The notes beneath the pieces were generated by a model. The model searched no databases. It had not been told where the DNA came from and saw only the letters and a program-made list of their open reading frames with translations. The translations under genes were made by a program, and so were the position numbers. From an uncultured Rhodopila sp. (lineage in GTDB: Bacteria > Pseudomonadota > Alphaproteobacteria > Acetobacterales > Acetobacteraceae), in contig NZ_CAJATU010000076.1 in NCBI RefSeq assembly GCF_903944925.1, positions 1 through 64,000 on the forward strand: 64,000 nucleotides of DNA, given 5' to 3'. Shown here piece by piece: positions 9,401 through 17,598 of this stretch (within the stretch, counting starts at the first letter, position 1; each line of letters begins with the position of its first letter).

Positions 9401-9933
9401 CGGAGATCGAACTCGCGGCGGACGTCATCATCTGGTGCTGCGACGAGGCGCCCGGTTTCCCGCCCAACCCGGAGCGTCCGCAGGACCGCAGCTTCGTCGG
9501 CAATATCGTGCAGGCGATGGTTGCCTATGCTTCCGGCGCACTCGGTGAGCAGGCGGTGCCGTTCAAGGACACCGAGCATATGATCGTCATCGGCTCGGAC
9601 CGCATGATGCAGGCCGTCGGCCAGGCCCGGCATGGTGTGCTGGAGCCGTTCCTGCGGCCCTGCCACAGCGCCATCGGCTCGATCAACTCGCCGATGCAAT
9701 GTATGATGAAGGAGGTCTGCGCGCAATGCCTGCAACCGCAGGTGAATCCGGAGACGGGCGAGCGGACGGTGGTGTTCTCCTGCTTCAATCAGGACCAGCC
9801 GCTGGACCGGGTGGATTTCCCGGCGTTGCATGAACGGCTGGGGCAGAACGGCACGCAGGAGAAGCTGACCGCACAATGGATCGATCGGACACTGCGGCGG
9901 CTGTCGATGCGCGGAGTGGTTGCGGCAGAATAG
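6475..9933 (+). CDS. Large Fe-S/FAD pyridine nucleotide oxidoreductase (GltD-like + PyrK/FNR-like)
   Basis: The 1152 residues combine three parts. The first is an N-terminal region with two Cys clusters, CIWCHSQGKDSC near residue 239 and NDCMKACIYQKQ near 316, probably Fe-S ligands as in glutamate-synthase small chains. The second is a two-dinucleotide-fold flavoprotein core, with VLIVGLGPAGFTLAH near 377 and a second NAD(P) fold at VVVGGGLTAIDTGTES. The third is a ferredoxin-reductase-like module from about residue 825 (FQPGQFYRLQ, VTLVGGGLGNAVL). It ends in the cluster CHSAIGSINSPMQC..EVCAQC, resembling the PyrK cluster motif. The start is GTG 6475 with GGAAGA upstream. It probably moves electrons between NAD(P)H and an unknown acceptor. 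It is monocistronic. Confidence 0.7.
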   Translation: MTLIDAPRLGFGFTFADIATRDGLVRLDRRFLDALAGQDPELHERLLTARAAPDAAATRESDLVVALGPHLDAFVAELFGIAAETGALARETARLDPIHACKRLFVQRQAVKKYADASGFDGAALRAALEAQMGEPLTEAGFANHVTAREADAEALDLALRYAAWATLTPEGQAFHRGGTLFRVPQRVDPQRLVPIKTIERDGVTMLCLPEHDWRHRDGFALTDEGMNTQQALDQVNYCIWCHSQGKDSCSRGLKDRKTGAYQKSPFGVTLAGCPLDEKISEMHTLRAQGNVLGAFATIAIDNPMMAATGHRICNDCMKACIYQKQEAVDIPQAETSILKDVLALPWGFEIYALLTRWNPLDIRRPLPRPDSGRKVLIVGLGPAGFTLAHHLMNDGHSIVAIDGLKIEPLTIDVSAPVRDVETLFENLDDRVMAGFGGVAEYGITVRWNKNYLKLVRLLLERRARFAHFGGVRFGGGATLSIDDAWEMGFDHIALCMGAGKPTVLDIPNGLARGVRQASDFLMALQLTGAAKKSSIANLQIRMPIVVVGGGLTAIDTGTESLSYYVRQVEKFAMRYHVLVAERGEAAVRARWTPEEAEIADEFLAHAAALRGERDAAAKDGRTPNLAALLVSWGGATIAYRRRLVDSPSYTLNHEEVAKAMEEAVVFAEGLTPTAVETDSHGHARALRLTRGDGTEVVLPARAVLVAAGTQPNTVLAREDHRIKLDGRYFQAVDENGGKLEPVRGMCKPDEAAVLMHRAENGRFISFFGDLHPSFFGNVVKAMGGAKRGYPVVSRILGALPATAASGAEVIAAARDSLIATVHAVHRLTPTIIEVVIRAPAAARAFQPGQFYRLQNFEVLAARDDEPGIGRTVLNTEGLAMTGAKADKEAGLLSVIALEMGGSSDLCASLPPGQQVILMGPTGTPTELHPDTTVTLVGGGLGNAVLFSIGAATRAAGSKVIYFAGYKAVRDRYKVPEIELAADVIIWCCDEAPGFPPNPERPQDRSFVGNIVQAMVAYASGALGEQAVPFKDTEHMIVIGSDRMMQAVGQARHGVLEPFLRPCHSAIGSINSPMQCMMKEVCAQCLQPQVNPETGERTVVFSCFNQDQPLDRVDFPALHERLGQNGTQEKLTAQWIDRTLRRLSMRGVVAAE

Positions 9934-10068
9934 CGCTTCTCGCCCAGAACGGCTGTCACAGACCCGTCACATCACGGGTTTGTTTAATTGTGTGGTCGCG
10001 CCTTCGTTATAACCAATCGTCAATTCCGCCCGGTGCGGACATCCGCGCAACCGGGACGGAGACGATCC

Positions 10069-11169
10069 ATGCCTCTTGTGCAGCTTGCTACCCGAGGGGG
10101 CACTGCGTCCGCACGGCGGCCAGACGACGTCCCGGCGAACCTGAATGCCGTCCGTGGCCTGGCCTGCCTGCTCGTGGTGGCGCTGCATGTCATCGGCGAC
10201 GAAGAGTCGAACGGACTGCATCTGCCGATGACCTCCGGCTGGCACTATGCCATGCAGAGCATCGAATTCATCAGAATCCCGCTGTTTACCGCATTGTCGG
10301 GCTACCTTTACGCCGGCCACCGCGTCGCCCGCGGGGCGTTCGGCCGGTTCTGGAGCAAAAAGGCGCGGCGTCTCGGTGTGCCGCTGGTCTTCGTGACCGC
10401 GGTCATGTGGCTGCTGCTTACCCGAACCCAGGCGGAGGCGATTCCGGCGTCGCGCGCCTTTCTGTTCAGCTTCGGGCATCTTTGGTACATCCAGGCATTG
10501 ATCCTGCTGTTCGCGGTGGTATCCGTCTGCGACGCGGTCTTCCGGCCCGGTTGCGTGGCGCTGATGCTGGCCGGACTGGCGGCGGTGATGGTGGACCAGT
10601 CGGGCTGGACCATCACGACCGCCTTCAGCCTGGACGGCGCGTTCTATCTCGCACCCTATTTCCTGTTCGGCATGATCCTGCGGGCGAACCCCGCCTGGCT
10701 GCGCGATCATTCGCTCGGTTGGCTGGCGCTCGGGATCGTGGCGATCGTGCTGACGTGCCAGCAGCTTGGACTGTCCGGGCTGATGGCACCGGTTACGGTG
10801 CTGCAACTTCCCGCCGCGCTGGCCGGCATGGCCGGCGTGGTGTTTCTGCTGCAACGTTTCCCGCGGATACCGCTGCTCGCCGTCATCGGCGGATATTCCT
10901 ACACGATCTACCTCTGGCACGTCGCTGCCGGCGCGGCGGCCAGGGCCGTCATGATCAAGGCCGGGATCGCCAGCATTCCGGTGCTGTTCCCGCCGATTTT
11001 CGCCGTCGCCGTGGCGGCCCCGATCATGCTCTATCATATTGCCCGGCGGCTGCCGATCGTCAGCGTCGCGGTCACCGGAGAGAACCGTTACCGCCAGGGC
11101 GACCGGGGCGACCGCCGGTCGATTACGCAGCGGGCACTCCGCCGGTTGGCCCTGGCAGGGCCGCCGTAA
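10069..11169 (+). CDS. Acyltransferase 3 family membrane protein
   Basis: A 366-residue polytopic protein of the OafA/YrhL acyltransferase type, which moves acyl groups (often acetyl) onto surface sugars across the inner membrane. Family hallmarks are the N-terminal NLNAVRGLACLLVVALHV with its Arg and His, IPLFTALSGYLYAGHRV with a following cluster of basic residues, FGHLWYIQALILLFAV, and the late YSYTIYLWHVAAG. About ten hydrophobic segments are visible. I take ATG 10069, where the NAVRG segment starts at a normal distance and GGGACGGAGA gives a ribosome site; upstream in-frame codons look non-coding. It is transcribed convergently with the large repeat protein, with 1 bp between the stops. 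The substrate is unknown. Confidence 0.85.
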   Translation: MPLVQLATRGGTASARRPDDVPANLNAVRGLACLLVVALHVIGDEESNGLHLPMTSGWHYAMQSIEFIRIPLFTALSGYLYAGHRVARGAFGRFWSKKARRLGVPLVFVTAVMWLLLTRTQAEAIPASRAFLFSFGHLWYIQALILLFAVVSVCDAVFRPGCVALMLAGLAAVMVDQSGWTITTAFSLDGAFYLAPYFLFGMILRANPAWLRDHSLGWLALGIVAIVLTCQQLGLSGLMAPVTVLQLPAALAGMAGVVFLLQRFPRIPLLAVIGGYSYTIYLWHVAAGAAARAVMIKAGIASIPVLFPPIFAVAVAAPIMLYHIARRLPIVSVAVTGENRYRQGDRGDRRSITQRALRRLALAGPP

Positions 11170-11170
11170 T

Positions 11171-14100
11171 TCAGGCATGCAACGCGACCAACCCGTAGGC
11201 GTGCGCCGGATCGAACGGCGCGCCGGGACCGAAAGCGGCGGCTTCCGCCGGGACAGCCGATTGCAGCCATGACGTCGCCGCGGGCAGGCTGAAAATCTCC
11301 GCCGCCCCGGTCGTCTGGCCGCCGGGTAGCGCCATCCCGGGCGCTACCGCTGCGCCGAGGTCGTCGTATCCCGTCGCGGCGGGCGCAGCAGCATTGCTCG
11401 CCATAAACCCCATGGACGGGGCGGACGAACCGGCGATTATGGCTGACACAGGGACAAAATTGCCCGGCTGCGCGTTGCCGGATACCACCCCTGCCGGCTC
11501 GACCGAAAGGGTCATCGCCTTCGTGGCCGGCGGCGGCTTGACGGTCGCGGTGAAACTTTCGGACGTCGAAAGACCGCTGCTGTTGGTCGCCGTGACCGTG
11601 ATGCCCAGGCTCTGCGCTGTCAAAGGCGCCGTGCCGCTGAATGTTTCCGTCGCGCTATTGAACGTCAGCCAGTTCGGCAGCGGCTGCCCATTGGACAGAA
11701 CCGCCTTGTACGTCAGCTTCTGGCCCTGCGGGTCGGAAAACGTCCCGGTCGGCAAGGCCAGCGAAAACGCCTTCCCCTCCGTCCAGGACGGGCTTGCCGT
11801 GACAATCGCCCCTTTCGGCGGAGCGGCGACGGTGGCTGCAATCGTCTCCGACACCGCCAGGCCGCTGGTGTTCGTCGCGGTGACGACCACGCTGATCGTC
11901 TGGTAGGTCAATGGCGCCGTGCCGGTGAACGTTTCATTTGCGGCATTGAAGCTCAACCAGCCCGGCAGAGCCTTGCCGTTGGCCAGGGTCGCGGTGCAGG
12001 TGAGTTTCTCCGCCTGCGGATCGGTGAACGCGTTGCCCGGCAAAGCCAGGGAGAACGCCTGGCCCTCGGTCCAGACCTGAGCCGAAGTCGTAGACGCAAC
12101 AACCGGCGCAGCGATGACGGTCGCTGCAATCGTCTCCGCCACCGACAGGCCAATGCTGTCCGTCGCGGTGACAAGGATGCTCAGGTTCTGCGCCGCCGCC
12201 GGTGCCGTGCCGCTGAACGTTTCGGTTGCCGCGTTGAACAGCAGCCAGCCCGGCAGCGCCTGTCCGTTCGCCAGGGAGGCCTTGTAGGTCAGTTTCTGCC
12301 CCTGCGGGTCGGTGAACGTGCCGCTCGGCAACGCGAGGGAAAACGCCTTCCCGGCTTTCCAGGTCTGGCCCGGCGTCGCCGCGGCAACCGTAGGCGCGCC
12401 CGCCACCGTGGTGGCGATCGTCTCGGACGCCGACAGACCGCTGCTGTTCGTCGCCGTGACCACGATGCTGAGGGTCTGATGCGTACTGGGCGCGGTGCCG
12501 CTGAACGTTTCAGTCGCCGCGTTGAACGTCAGCCAGGCCGGTAAAGCCTGACCGTTGGCCAGGGCAGCCTTGTAAGTCAGCGCCTGGTGTTGCGGATCGC
12601 TGAATGTGCCGGCCGGAAGGGCCAGCGATATGGTTTTTCCCTCGGTCCAGACCTGACCCGCTGTCGCCGCCGCGACAACCGGCGCGGCGACGACGCTTGC
12701 CGAGATCGTTTCTGAAACGGACAGGCCAATGCTGTCCGTCGCGGTGACCAGGATGCTCAGGTTCTGCGCCGCCGCCGGTGCCGTGCCGCTGAACGTTTCG
12801 GTTGCCGCGTTGAACGTCAGCCAGGAGGGCAGAGCCTGTCCGTTGGCCAGGGCCGCCTTGTAGGTCAATTTCTGCCCTTGCGGATCGGTGAACGCGCCGC
12901 CGCCAAGCGCCAGGGAAATCGCCTGCCCGGCTTTCCAGGTCTGGGCCGGCGTCGGCGCCGCCACGACCGGCGGAGGCAGCACGGAAACCGAAATGGTCTC
13001 CGCGGCTGCAAGGCCGCTGGTGTCGGTTGCGGTGACAACGATGCTCAGGCTCTGCGCCGTCTGGGGGGCGGTGCCGGTGAACGTGCCGGTCGACGCATTG
13101 AACGTCAGCCATCCCGGCAGAGCCTGGCCGTTTGCCAACGCCGCCGCATAGCTGAGTTTCTCTCCCTGCGGATCGGCGAAGGTGCCTGCCGGCAAGGCAA
13201 AGGATACCGCCCGTCCCTCCGCCCAGATCTGGGCAGGGGTCGCGGCCGCCACCTTCGGTGCAGCGACGACAGTCGCCGAAAACGTCTCGGAAGCAGCCAG
13301 ACCCAGGCTGTCCGTGGCAGTAACAACGATGTTCAGGGTCTGCGCCACGTTCGGCGCCACGCCGCTGAAGGTCTCCGTGACCGGGTTGAAGGCCAACCAG
13401 CTTGGCAAAGCCTGACCGCTGACCAGCGTGGCTTTGTAGGTGAGCGCCAGTCCCTGCGGGTCGACGAACGTTCCGCTCGGCAATGCAAGCGAAATCGCCT
13501 GCCGCTGGTTCCATGCCTGGTTCGGCGTCGCAATACCGAGCTTGGGCGGATTGACGACGGAAGCCGAAATGGTCTCCGAAGCCGACAGACCGCTACTGTC
13601 GGTTGCAGTAACAACAATGTTGAGCGTCTGGTTCGCGGTCGGGGCAGTGCCGGTGAAAGTCTCGGTTGACGGGTTGAACATCAGCCAGCCGGGCAAAGCC
13701 TGCCCGCCGGCCAGCGTTGCCTTGTAGGTCAGCGCGAGATTTTGCGGGTCGGTGAACGCGTTAGCCGGCAGTGCCAGGCTGATGGATTTGCCGGCGGTCC
13801 AAAGTTGAGCCGCGGTCTGCGTGTGGAGAACCGGTGGTTGGGCCGCGGCGACGCTGACCGCAAGCGATGCCCAATCCCCCCAGTAGCTGCCATTGAAGGC
13901 GCGAACCTCCAGGGTATCGGTAAGCGCGGCCGAACCGGCCAGCAGCGAAACCGCCGACAACGACGCGGCCGTAAGCGGCGATGCGGCGGACTGGAAATGG
14001 CCCTGGCCGCCGCTGTAGGCGAACCAGTCGGCGCTGGCGGAATCGTAGACCTGCCACTCCGTGATCGACTTGCCGGCAGGATCGGCGGCGGTAAACAAAG

Positions 14101-15115
14101 ATCCCAGTGATTGAGAACCGCCGGCGGTAAGATGGTCGCTGGCGACGGAGGCGGTTACTATCGGCGTATCGAGTTCGTAGATGACGACGGACGATCCCTG
14201 GACGCCGGACCATTCCTGTGAGGCCGCGTGCGGCGCCGCGACGATCACGTCAGCGGGCGAACCGTCGTTTGCGGCGTTGGTGATCTGGCCGAGATAATTT
14301 TCGTAAGTAATGTTGTCCACCAACTGCGCTGAACCGCCGGATCCGGATACGCAGGTGGTGATGTGGCCGCCGCCGCCGCCGGTGCCGAATGCGATGATTT
14401 CGCCCGCCCGCACCATGGATTGCCAGTTGCCCGACTGTCCGGCGGGGCCGTTGTAGGCGACGATCCACTCGCCATTGTTTTGGCCGGGCACGCCGATGGC
14501 GGTACTCTGCACCGGCAACGAGGCCCCGGCCTCGGCCGCGATGGTGCTGGCAAGCACCCAGCAGCCGTCCATGTTCCATGCCCGGCCGATGAAACTGTCG
14601 GCGATCGCGGCGATCGAGTTCGGCGTGGCCTGGCCCGGCACCGTTCCGCCGTATCCTTGCTCCGTAACGACCGTGGCGCTGCCGAGATAGCCGGACGGGT
14701 CGATTTGCATCATGAGGTAGTCGTTGGACATGTACGTGCCGGGCAAAGTCGACGAATTCAGGGCGAACAAGGACAGGTTGGTGACATCGTCCAGACTGCC
14801 GGAGGCGGTATAGGTCAACTGGTCCAGATAACCGTATATGCTGCTGTAATAACGCCCGGTTGAAGCCTGGTAGGTGAAGAGGATTCCGGCGCCTCGCCCG
14901 TCGCTCCCGATAGAGGAAAGGTTAAGCACGTGGCCGTTGCCGGAAAAGCTCCCGGTCGCGCCGCTCGCGCCCGCGGTGTATTCGTTGCGGTCCAATGCGG
15001 TCAGGAGCAGATAGGTGGGATTGCTGCCGCTCGCGGTTGTACTGACGATCTGGGAAAGATTGACGGATGCTGCATTCGAATTGACGAAGGCATTTTGATT
15101 CAAACTGACGGCCAC
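11171..15115 (-). CDS. Large protein with possible Cys-His enzyme domain and eight cadherin-like repeats
   Basis: 1314 residues in four parts. Residues 1-160 are a beta-rich N-terminus. A region at about 165-300 contains DGCWVLAS (Cys185), GGGHITTCVSG (His251) and LVDN (Asp267), reminiscent of NlpC/P60 or CHAP cysteine hydrolases. From about residue 429 come eight tandem repeats of roughly 96 residues of the dystroglycan-type cadherin/He_PIG kind (core LPxWLxFNxxTETFSGTAP and VVTATDSxGLSxSETI). A tail of about 118 residues is rich in Ala and Pro. I chose GTG 15115, preceded by AAGGA, over the GTG at 15145. No signal peptide is visible, so a type I or other non-Sec export route would be needed if it is secreted. 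An adhesin or biofilm role is inference. Confidence 0.75.
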   Translation of the reverse strand: MAVSLNQNAFVNSNAASVNLSQIVSTTASGSNPTYLLLTALDRNEYTAGASGATGSFSGNGHVLNLSSIGSDGRGAGILFTYQASTGRYYSSIYGYLDQLTYTASGSLDDVTNLSLFALNSSTLPGTYMSNDYLMMQIDPSGYLGSATVVTEQGYGGTVPGQATPNSIAAIADSFIGRAWNMDGCWVLASTIAAEAGASLPVQSTAIGVPGQNNGEWIVAYNGPAGQSGNWQSMVRAGEIIAFGTGGGGGHITTCVSGSGGSAQLVDNITYENYLGQITNAANDGSPADVIVAAPHAASQEWSGVQGSSVVIYELDTPIVTASVASDHLTAGGSQSLGSLFTAADPAGKSITEWQVYDSASADWFAYSGGQGHFQSAASPLTAASLSAVSLLAGSAALTDTLEVRAFNGSYWGDWASLAVSVAAAQPPVLHTQTAAQLWTAGKSISLALPANAFTDPQNLALTYKATLAGGQALPGWLMFNPSTETFTGTAPTANQTLNIVVTATDSSGLSASETISASVVNPPKLGIATPNQAWNQRQAISLALPSGTFVDPQGLALTYKATLVSGQALPSWLAFNPVTETFSGVAPNVAQTLNIVVTATDSLGLAASETFSATVVAAPKVAAATPAQIWAEGRAVSFALPAGTFADPQGEKLSYAAALANGQALPGWLTFNASTGTFTGTAPQTAQSLSIVVTATDTSGLAAAETISVSVLPPPVVAAPTPAQTWKAGQAISLALGGGAFTDPQGQKLTYKAALANGQALPSWLTFNAATETFSGTAPAAAQNLSILVTATDSIGLSVSETISASVVAAPVVAAATAGQVWTEGKTISLALPAGTFSDPQHQALTYKAALANGQALPAWLTFNAATETFSGTAPSTHQTLSIVVTATNSSGLSASETIATTVAGAPTVAAATPGQTWKAGKAFSLALPSGTFTDPQGQKLTYKASLANGQALPGWLLFNAATETFSGTAPAAAQNLSILVTATDSIGLSVAETIAATVIAAPVVASTTSAQVWTEGQAFSLALPGNAFTDPQAEKLTCTATLANGKALPGWLSFNAANETFTGTAPLTYQTISVVVTATNTSGLAVSETIAATVAAPPKGAIVTASPSWTEGKAFSLALPTGTFSDPQGQKLTYKAVLSNGQPLPNWLTFNSATETFSGTAPLTAQSLGITVTATNSSGLSTSESFTATVKPPPATKAMTLSVEPAGVVSGNAQPGNFVPVSAIIAGSSAPSMGFMASNAAAPAATGYDDLGAAVAPGMALPGGQTTGAAEIFSLPAATSWLQSAVPAEAAAFGPGAPFDPAHAYGLVALHA
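11528..13831. repeat. Eight tandem ~288-bp coding repeats
   Basis: This DNA encodes the cadherin-like domains of the large protein. Repeats 4 and 6 are the closest pair, sharing for example the run TAPAAAQNLSILVTATDSIG. This points to recent internal duplication or gene conversion, and copy number may vary between strains. Confidence 0.85.
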
Positions 15116-15415
15116 GGCTATAGTCCTTAGCTCAAAAGGAACCACAAGCCGTTTTGGCCAAGGCCCGAGCGTCAGGCTGACAGCGGCGGCGGTCCGGCCC
15201 GAGAGCCGTAATGCCGCAAGCCCGAAGGGGCTTCGCTCAAACGTGTGTGTAGCAAAGTGCCGCGAATAGTAAAAGAGCGAAACTGGTTCGCTCTCACAAT
15301 AGTGAACGCCGCTCCATAGTACTATTGTATGTTTGTTACTTGGCCGTGGTCATACACCGCAGGCTTCCCGCGCCGCACCGCCTGCTCTAGTGTGCACCCG
15401 GCAGAGGAGAACACG
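15116..15415. other. Divergent intergenic region between repeat protein and glutathione peroxidase
   Basis: There is no gene in these 300 bp. They contain an 8-bp-stem hairpin at 15274-15294 (AGAGCGAA/TTCGCTCT) followed on the minus strand by TTTT, and a long-spaced inverted repeat at 15296-15328. Promoters for the two divergent genes must lie here, but I cannot assign -35/-10 boxes with confidence. Confidence 0.5.
15296..15328. repeat. Inverted repeat ACAATAGT/ACTATTGT
   Basis: Two perfect 8-bp arms, 15296-15303 and 15321-15328, are separated by 17 bp, 88 bp before the glutathione peroxidase start. The AT-rich arms in a GC-rich genome and the spacing of about two helical turns would suit a dimeric regulator. 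No regulator is encoded next to it. Confidence 0.45.
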
Positions 15416-15889
15416 ATGTCGATCTATGATTTCAGCGCCCGGCTTGGAACCGGCGAGGAGCGCAAGCTCGACGCTTACCGCGGCAAGGTTCTGCTGCTGG
15501 TGAACGTCGCCTCCAAATGCGGATTCACGCCGCAATACAAGGGCCTGCAGGCGCTGTACGAGCAGTTCGCGCCGCGCGGCTTCGAGATCCTCGCCTTCCC
15601 CTGCGACCAGTTCGGTCACCAGGAGCCCGGTTCGGACGCCGAAATCGCGGCCTTCTGCGATACCACCTATCGCGTGACCTTCCCGATCTTCTCCAAGATC
15701 GAAGTGAACGGCACCGGCGCGCACCCGCTCTATGTCTGGCTGAAGGCGCAAAAGGGCGGCCTGCTGGGGTCCGCCATCAAATGGAATTTCACGAAATTCC
15801 TGACTGATCGCCAAGGCGAGGTGGCGTCACGCTTCGCGCCGACGGCCAAGCCGGAGAGTCTTGTCAGGGAGGTAGAGGCTTTGCTCTGA
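15416..15889 (+). CDS. Glutathione peroxidase family thiol peroxidase
   Basis: The 157-residue protein reduces hydroperoxides in the cytoplasm. It shows the family signatures LLVNVASKCGFTPQYKGL, with the peroxidatic residue a Cys rather than selenocysteine, then LAFPCDQFGHQEPG with the conserved Gln, and IKWNFTKFL with the Trp and Asn of the active site. The second Cys in FPCDQFG may resolve via a thioredoxin-type cycle, as in bacterial enzymes. ATG 15416 follows a strong GAGGAGA ribosome site; upstream in-frame codons are ignored. It stands alone. Confidence 0.93.
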   Translation: MSIYDFSARLGTGEERKLDAYRGKVLLLVNVASKCGFTPQYKGLQALYEQFAPRGFEILAFPCDQFGHQEPGSDAEIAAFCDTTYRVTFPIFSKIEVNGTGAHPLYVWLKAQKGGLLGSAIKWNFTKFLTDRQGEVASRFAPTAKPESLVREVEALL

Positions 15890-16037
15890 CTTCTCGCGGC
15901 CCGCGTCCTGCCGATCACGGCATGCTCCTGTGTGGGGGGACCATTCCGCAGAGCGGATCGAACGAAGCAGGCGCGCGGCGTTGGCCCGATTGCAGAGGCC
16001 CAACCCTACCCGCTCGATGGGGCAGCGTCCGCGCAAA

Positions 16038-16070
16038 CCGTCACGGCGCGGCTTGTCCGGGCCATGACGC
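16038..16070. repeat. Dispersed palindromic repeat, copy 1
   Basis: This reads CGTCACGGCGCGGCTTGTCC followed by GGGCCATGACG, an imperfect palindrome in the gap after glutathione peroxidase. It shares the CGTCA(T/C)GGC...TTGTCC(C)GG(C)CATGACG pattern with the copies near 42.1 and 58.6 kb. The rest of 15890-16132 shows nothing else. Confidence 0.6.
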
Positions 16071-16132
16071 AAACGGCGGCGCGGTCCTACTCGGTCACCT
16101 CGGCGCCGCCTTGGTCGAACACTTGACCCCGG

Positions 16133-16771
16133 TCAGACCTTGACCAGAGAGATATCGCTGTTCGTTCCGTCCACCTGCTGCCACCCCGAACCCCAGGCGG
16201 GATTGACCGAAAGAAGCTCGTCGTCGCGCATCGCCCGATACCGGCCGGCCTGCGCTTCGCCTTTGCCTTTGTCCCAACGGACATTCTTGTCCATCTGGTA
16301 ACGCAGCTGGATGCCGGAAGTGGTGCCCGGCGGATCGAAGAGACAGAGCACCACGACCGCCACCGGCGCACGGGTCGCGGTAAAATCTATGTTCTTGCGC
16401 AGCCGCACCAATCGGAAGCTGCCAACGCCCAGGCGTCGGGCGAGATCGGTCAGCTCGGCGTTCGCGCCCGGCCGCTCATTATTGTTGAGCGCACCGATCA
16501 TGGTGGCATTCGCCGCATTCCAGCCGCCGCTCCCGGTGACGAACTGTGCGAAAGCGATGCGCCCGGCTTCGTCGTAATTTGGCGAGTCGGGCATGTGGAC
16601 CGCATAAAGGGTCTGGCCACACGATACGAACACGCCCATGCAACCGACGATTCCATTGATGCCAACGAAATCCCTGCTGCTGCCATAGCAAAACATATCA
16701 GCGATATACACGGTGCGCTTCCCCTCGACTGCCGGTTTTGTTTTTGAGACGTTCCTATCAGCGGAAACCAT
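16133..16771 (-). CDS. Hypothetical protein, possibly CheD/CNF-like deamidase fold
   Basis: A 212-residue protein with no firm family. The N-terminal half carries GINGIVGCMGVFVS (Cys44) and, 15 residues later, LYAVHMPDSP (His59). This Cys-His layout resembles the CheD/CNF1 glutamine deamidase fold, although overall similarity by eye is weak. The second half has SFRLVRLRKNID, APVAVVVLCLFDPPG and WDKGKGEAQAGRYRAMRDDEL, which look like a beta-sheet domain. I start it at ATG 16771; a TTG at 16798 is also in frame. No signal peptide or membrane segment is visible and no neighbour explains it. Confidence 0.55.
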   Translation of the reverse strand: MVSADRNVSKTKPAVEGKRTVYIADMFCYGSSRDFVGINGIVGCMGVFVSCGQTLYAVHMPDSPNYDEAGRIAFAQFVTGSGGWNAANATMIGALNNNERPGANAELTDLARRLGVGSFRLVRLRKNIDFTATRAPVAVVVLCLFDPPGTTSGIQLRYQMDKNVRWDKGKGEAQAGRYRAMRDDELLSVNPAWGSGWQQVDGTNSDISLVKV

Positions 16772-17016
16772 ACTCGCACCCGGAGCTTGGCCAAGCAAGC
16801 CTATTCCGATATCGCTATGTACTTGATCTCGTTATAATCCCCGGTTCCGGGCCATCATCGGCTCCAGGTCGAACTCCCGCGGCACCTGGACGGACGATTC
16901 ACAATCGGGTCCCGCGGAGGCGACGTACCGAGCCAGGTCCCGTCGCAGACCTTTGCAGCGAGCCGGCAACGACGCGCCGGCTGCTCCGCGCGGTTCATCC
17001 CGCTGGCCGCCTGGAC

Positions 17017-17598
17017 TCAAACCTCGGGAATCGTGACACCAATCATGTCGCCGGCGCGTACGGTCGCAGCGAGACGATGCTCGTCCCAGTCCTCGGTCCC
17101 GGCCGGCCGCAGCGGCAGCACCATCCAGCGGTAATCCGCCGTCGAATCCACGACCCGCAGCCGTACCGACTCCGGGACCACAGTCTTCCACTCGGATGCC
17201 AGCAGCGCGCGCGGGTCGCGGATCGCCCGCGCCCGATAGCCGGCCGACTTGTACCAGAGCGGCGGATAGCCCAGCACCGCCCGCGGGTAGCAACTGCACA
17301 GCGTGCAGACCACGAGGTGATGCAGTTCGGGCGTATTCTCCAGCACCCCCAGAGGCGGCATGCCGCGCATCCGGATGCCCAAAGCCTCCGCCGCCCGGGT
17401 GCCGTCTTCCAGCAGGAGGTCGCGATAGAACGGATCGACCCACGCCTTGGCGACCATCCGCGCGCCCTGCCCCGGATTGGCGGCATCGGTGATGGCGATC
17501 TGCTTCCGCACCTCCGGCGTGGAGACCAGGCCCTTTTGCTCCAGCAGCGCCCGCACCGCGGCGAGCAGACGATCGCTGTCCGATTCCAGGATGGTCAT
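17017..17598 (-). CDS. nthA: Nitrile hydratase alpha subunit (cobalt type)
   Basis: This 193-residue protein carries the metal-claw motif VCTLCSCYP. The Thr in CTLCSC is typical of cobalt enzymes, where iron enzymes have Ser (CSLCSC). Nitrile hydratase converts nitriles to amides; the thiocyanate hydrolase gamma subunit has the same fold and motif. Further family features are RMVAKAWVDPFYRDLLLEDG, LGYPPLWYKSAGYRARAIRDPR and VRVVDSTADYRWMVLP-type strands. The ATG at 17598 overlaps the preceding stop (ATGA). It is the last of three coupled genes whose first two split the beta subunit in halves. No metallochaperone/activator gene was recognised nearby beyond those halves. Confidence 0.88.
   Translation of the reverse strand: MTILESDSDRLLAAVRALLEQKGLVSTPEVRKQIAITDAANPGQGARMVAKAWVDPFYRDLLLEDGTRAAEALGIRMRGMPPLGVLENTPELHHLVVCTLCSCYPRAVLGYPPLWYKSAGYRARAIRDPRALLASEWKTVVPESVRLRVVDSTADYRWMVLPLRPAGTEDWDEHRLAATVRAGDMIGVTIPEV

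Noticed and set aside
11528-13831. CRISPR-like or satellite array
   Set aside because: The repeats are about 288 bp, contiguous, without unique spacers, and encode protein domains in one frame.
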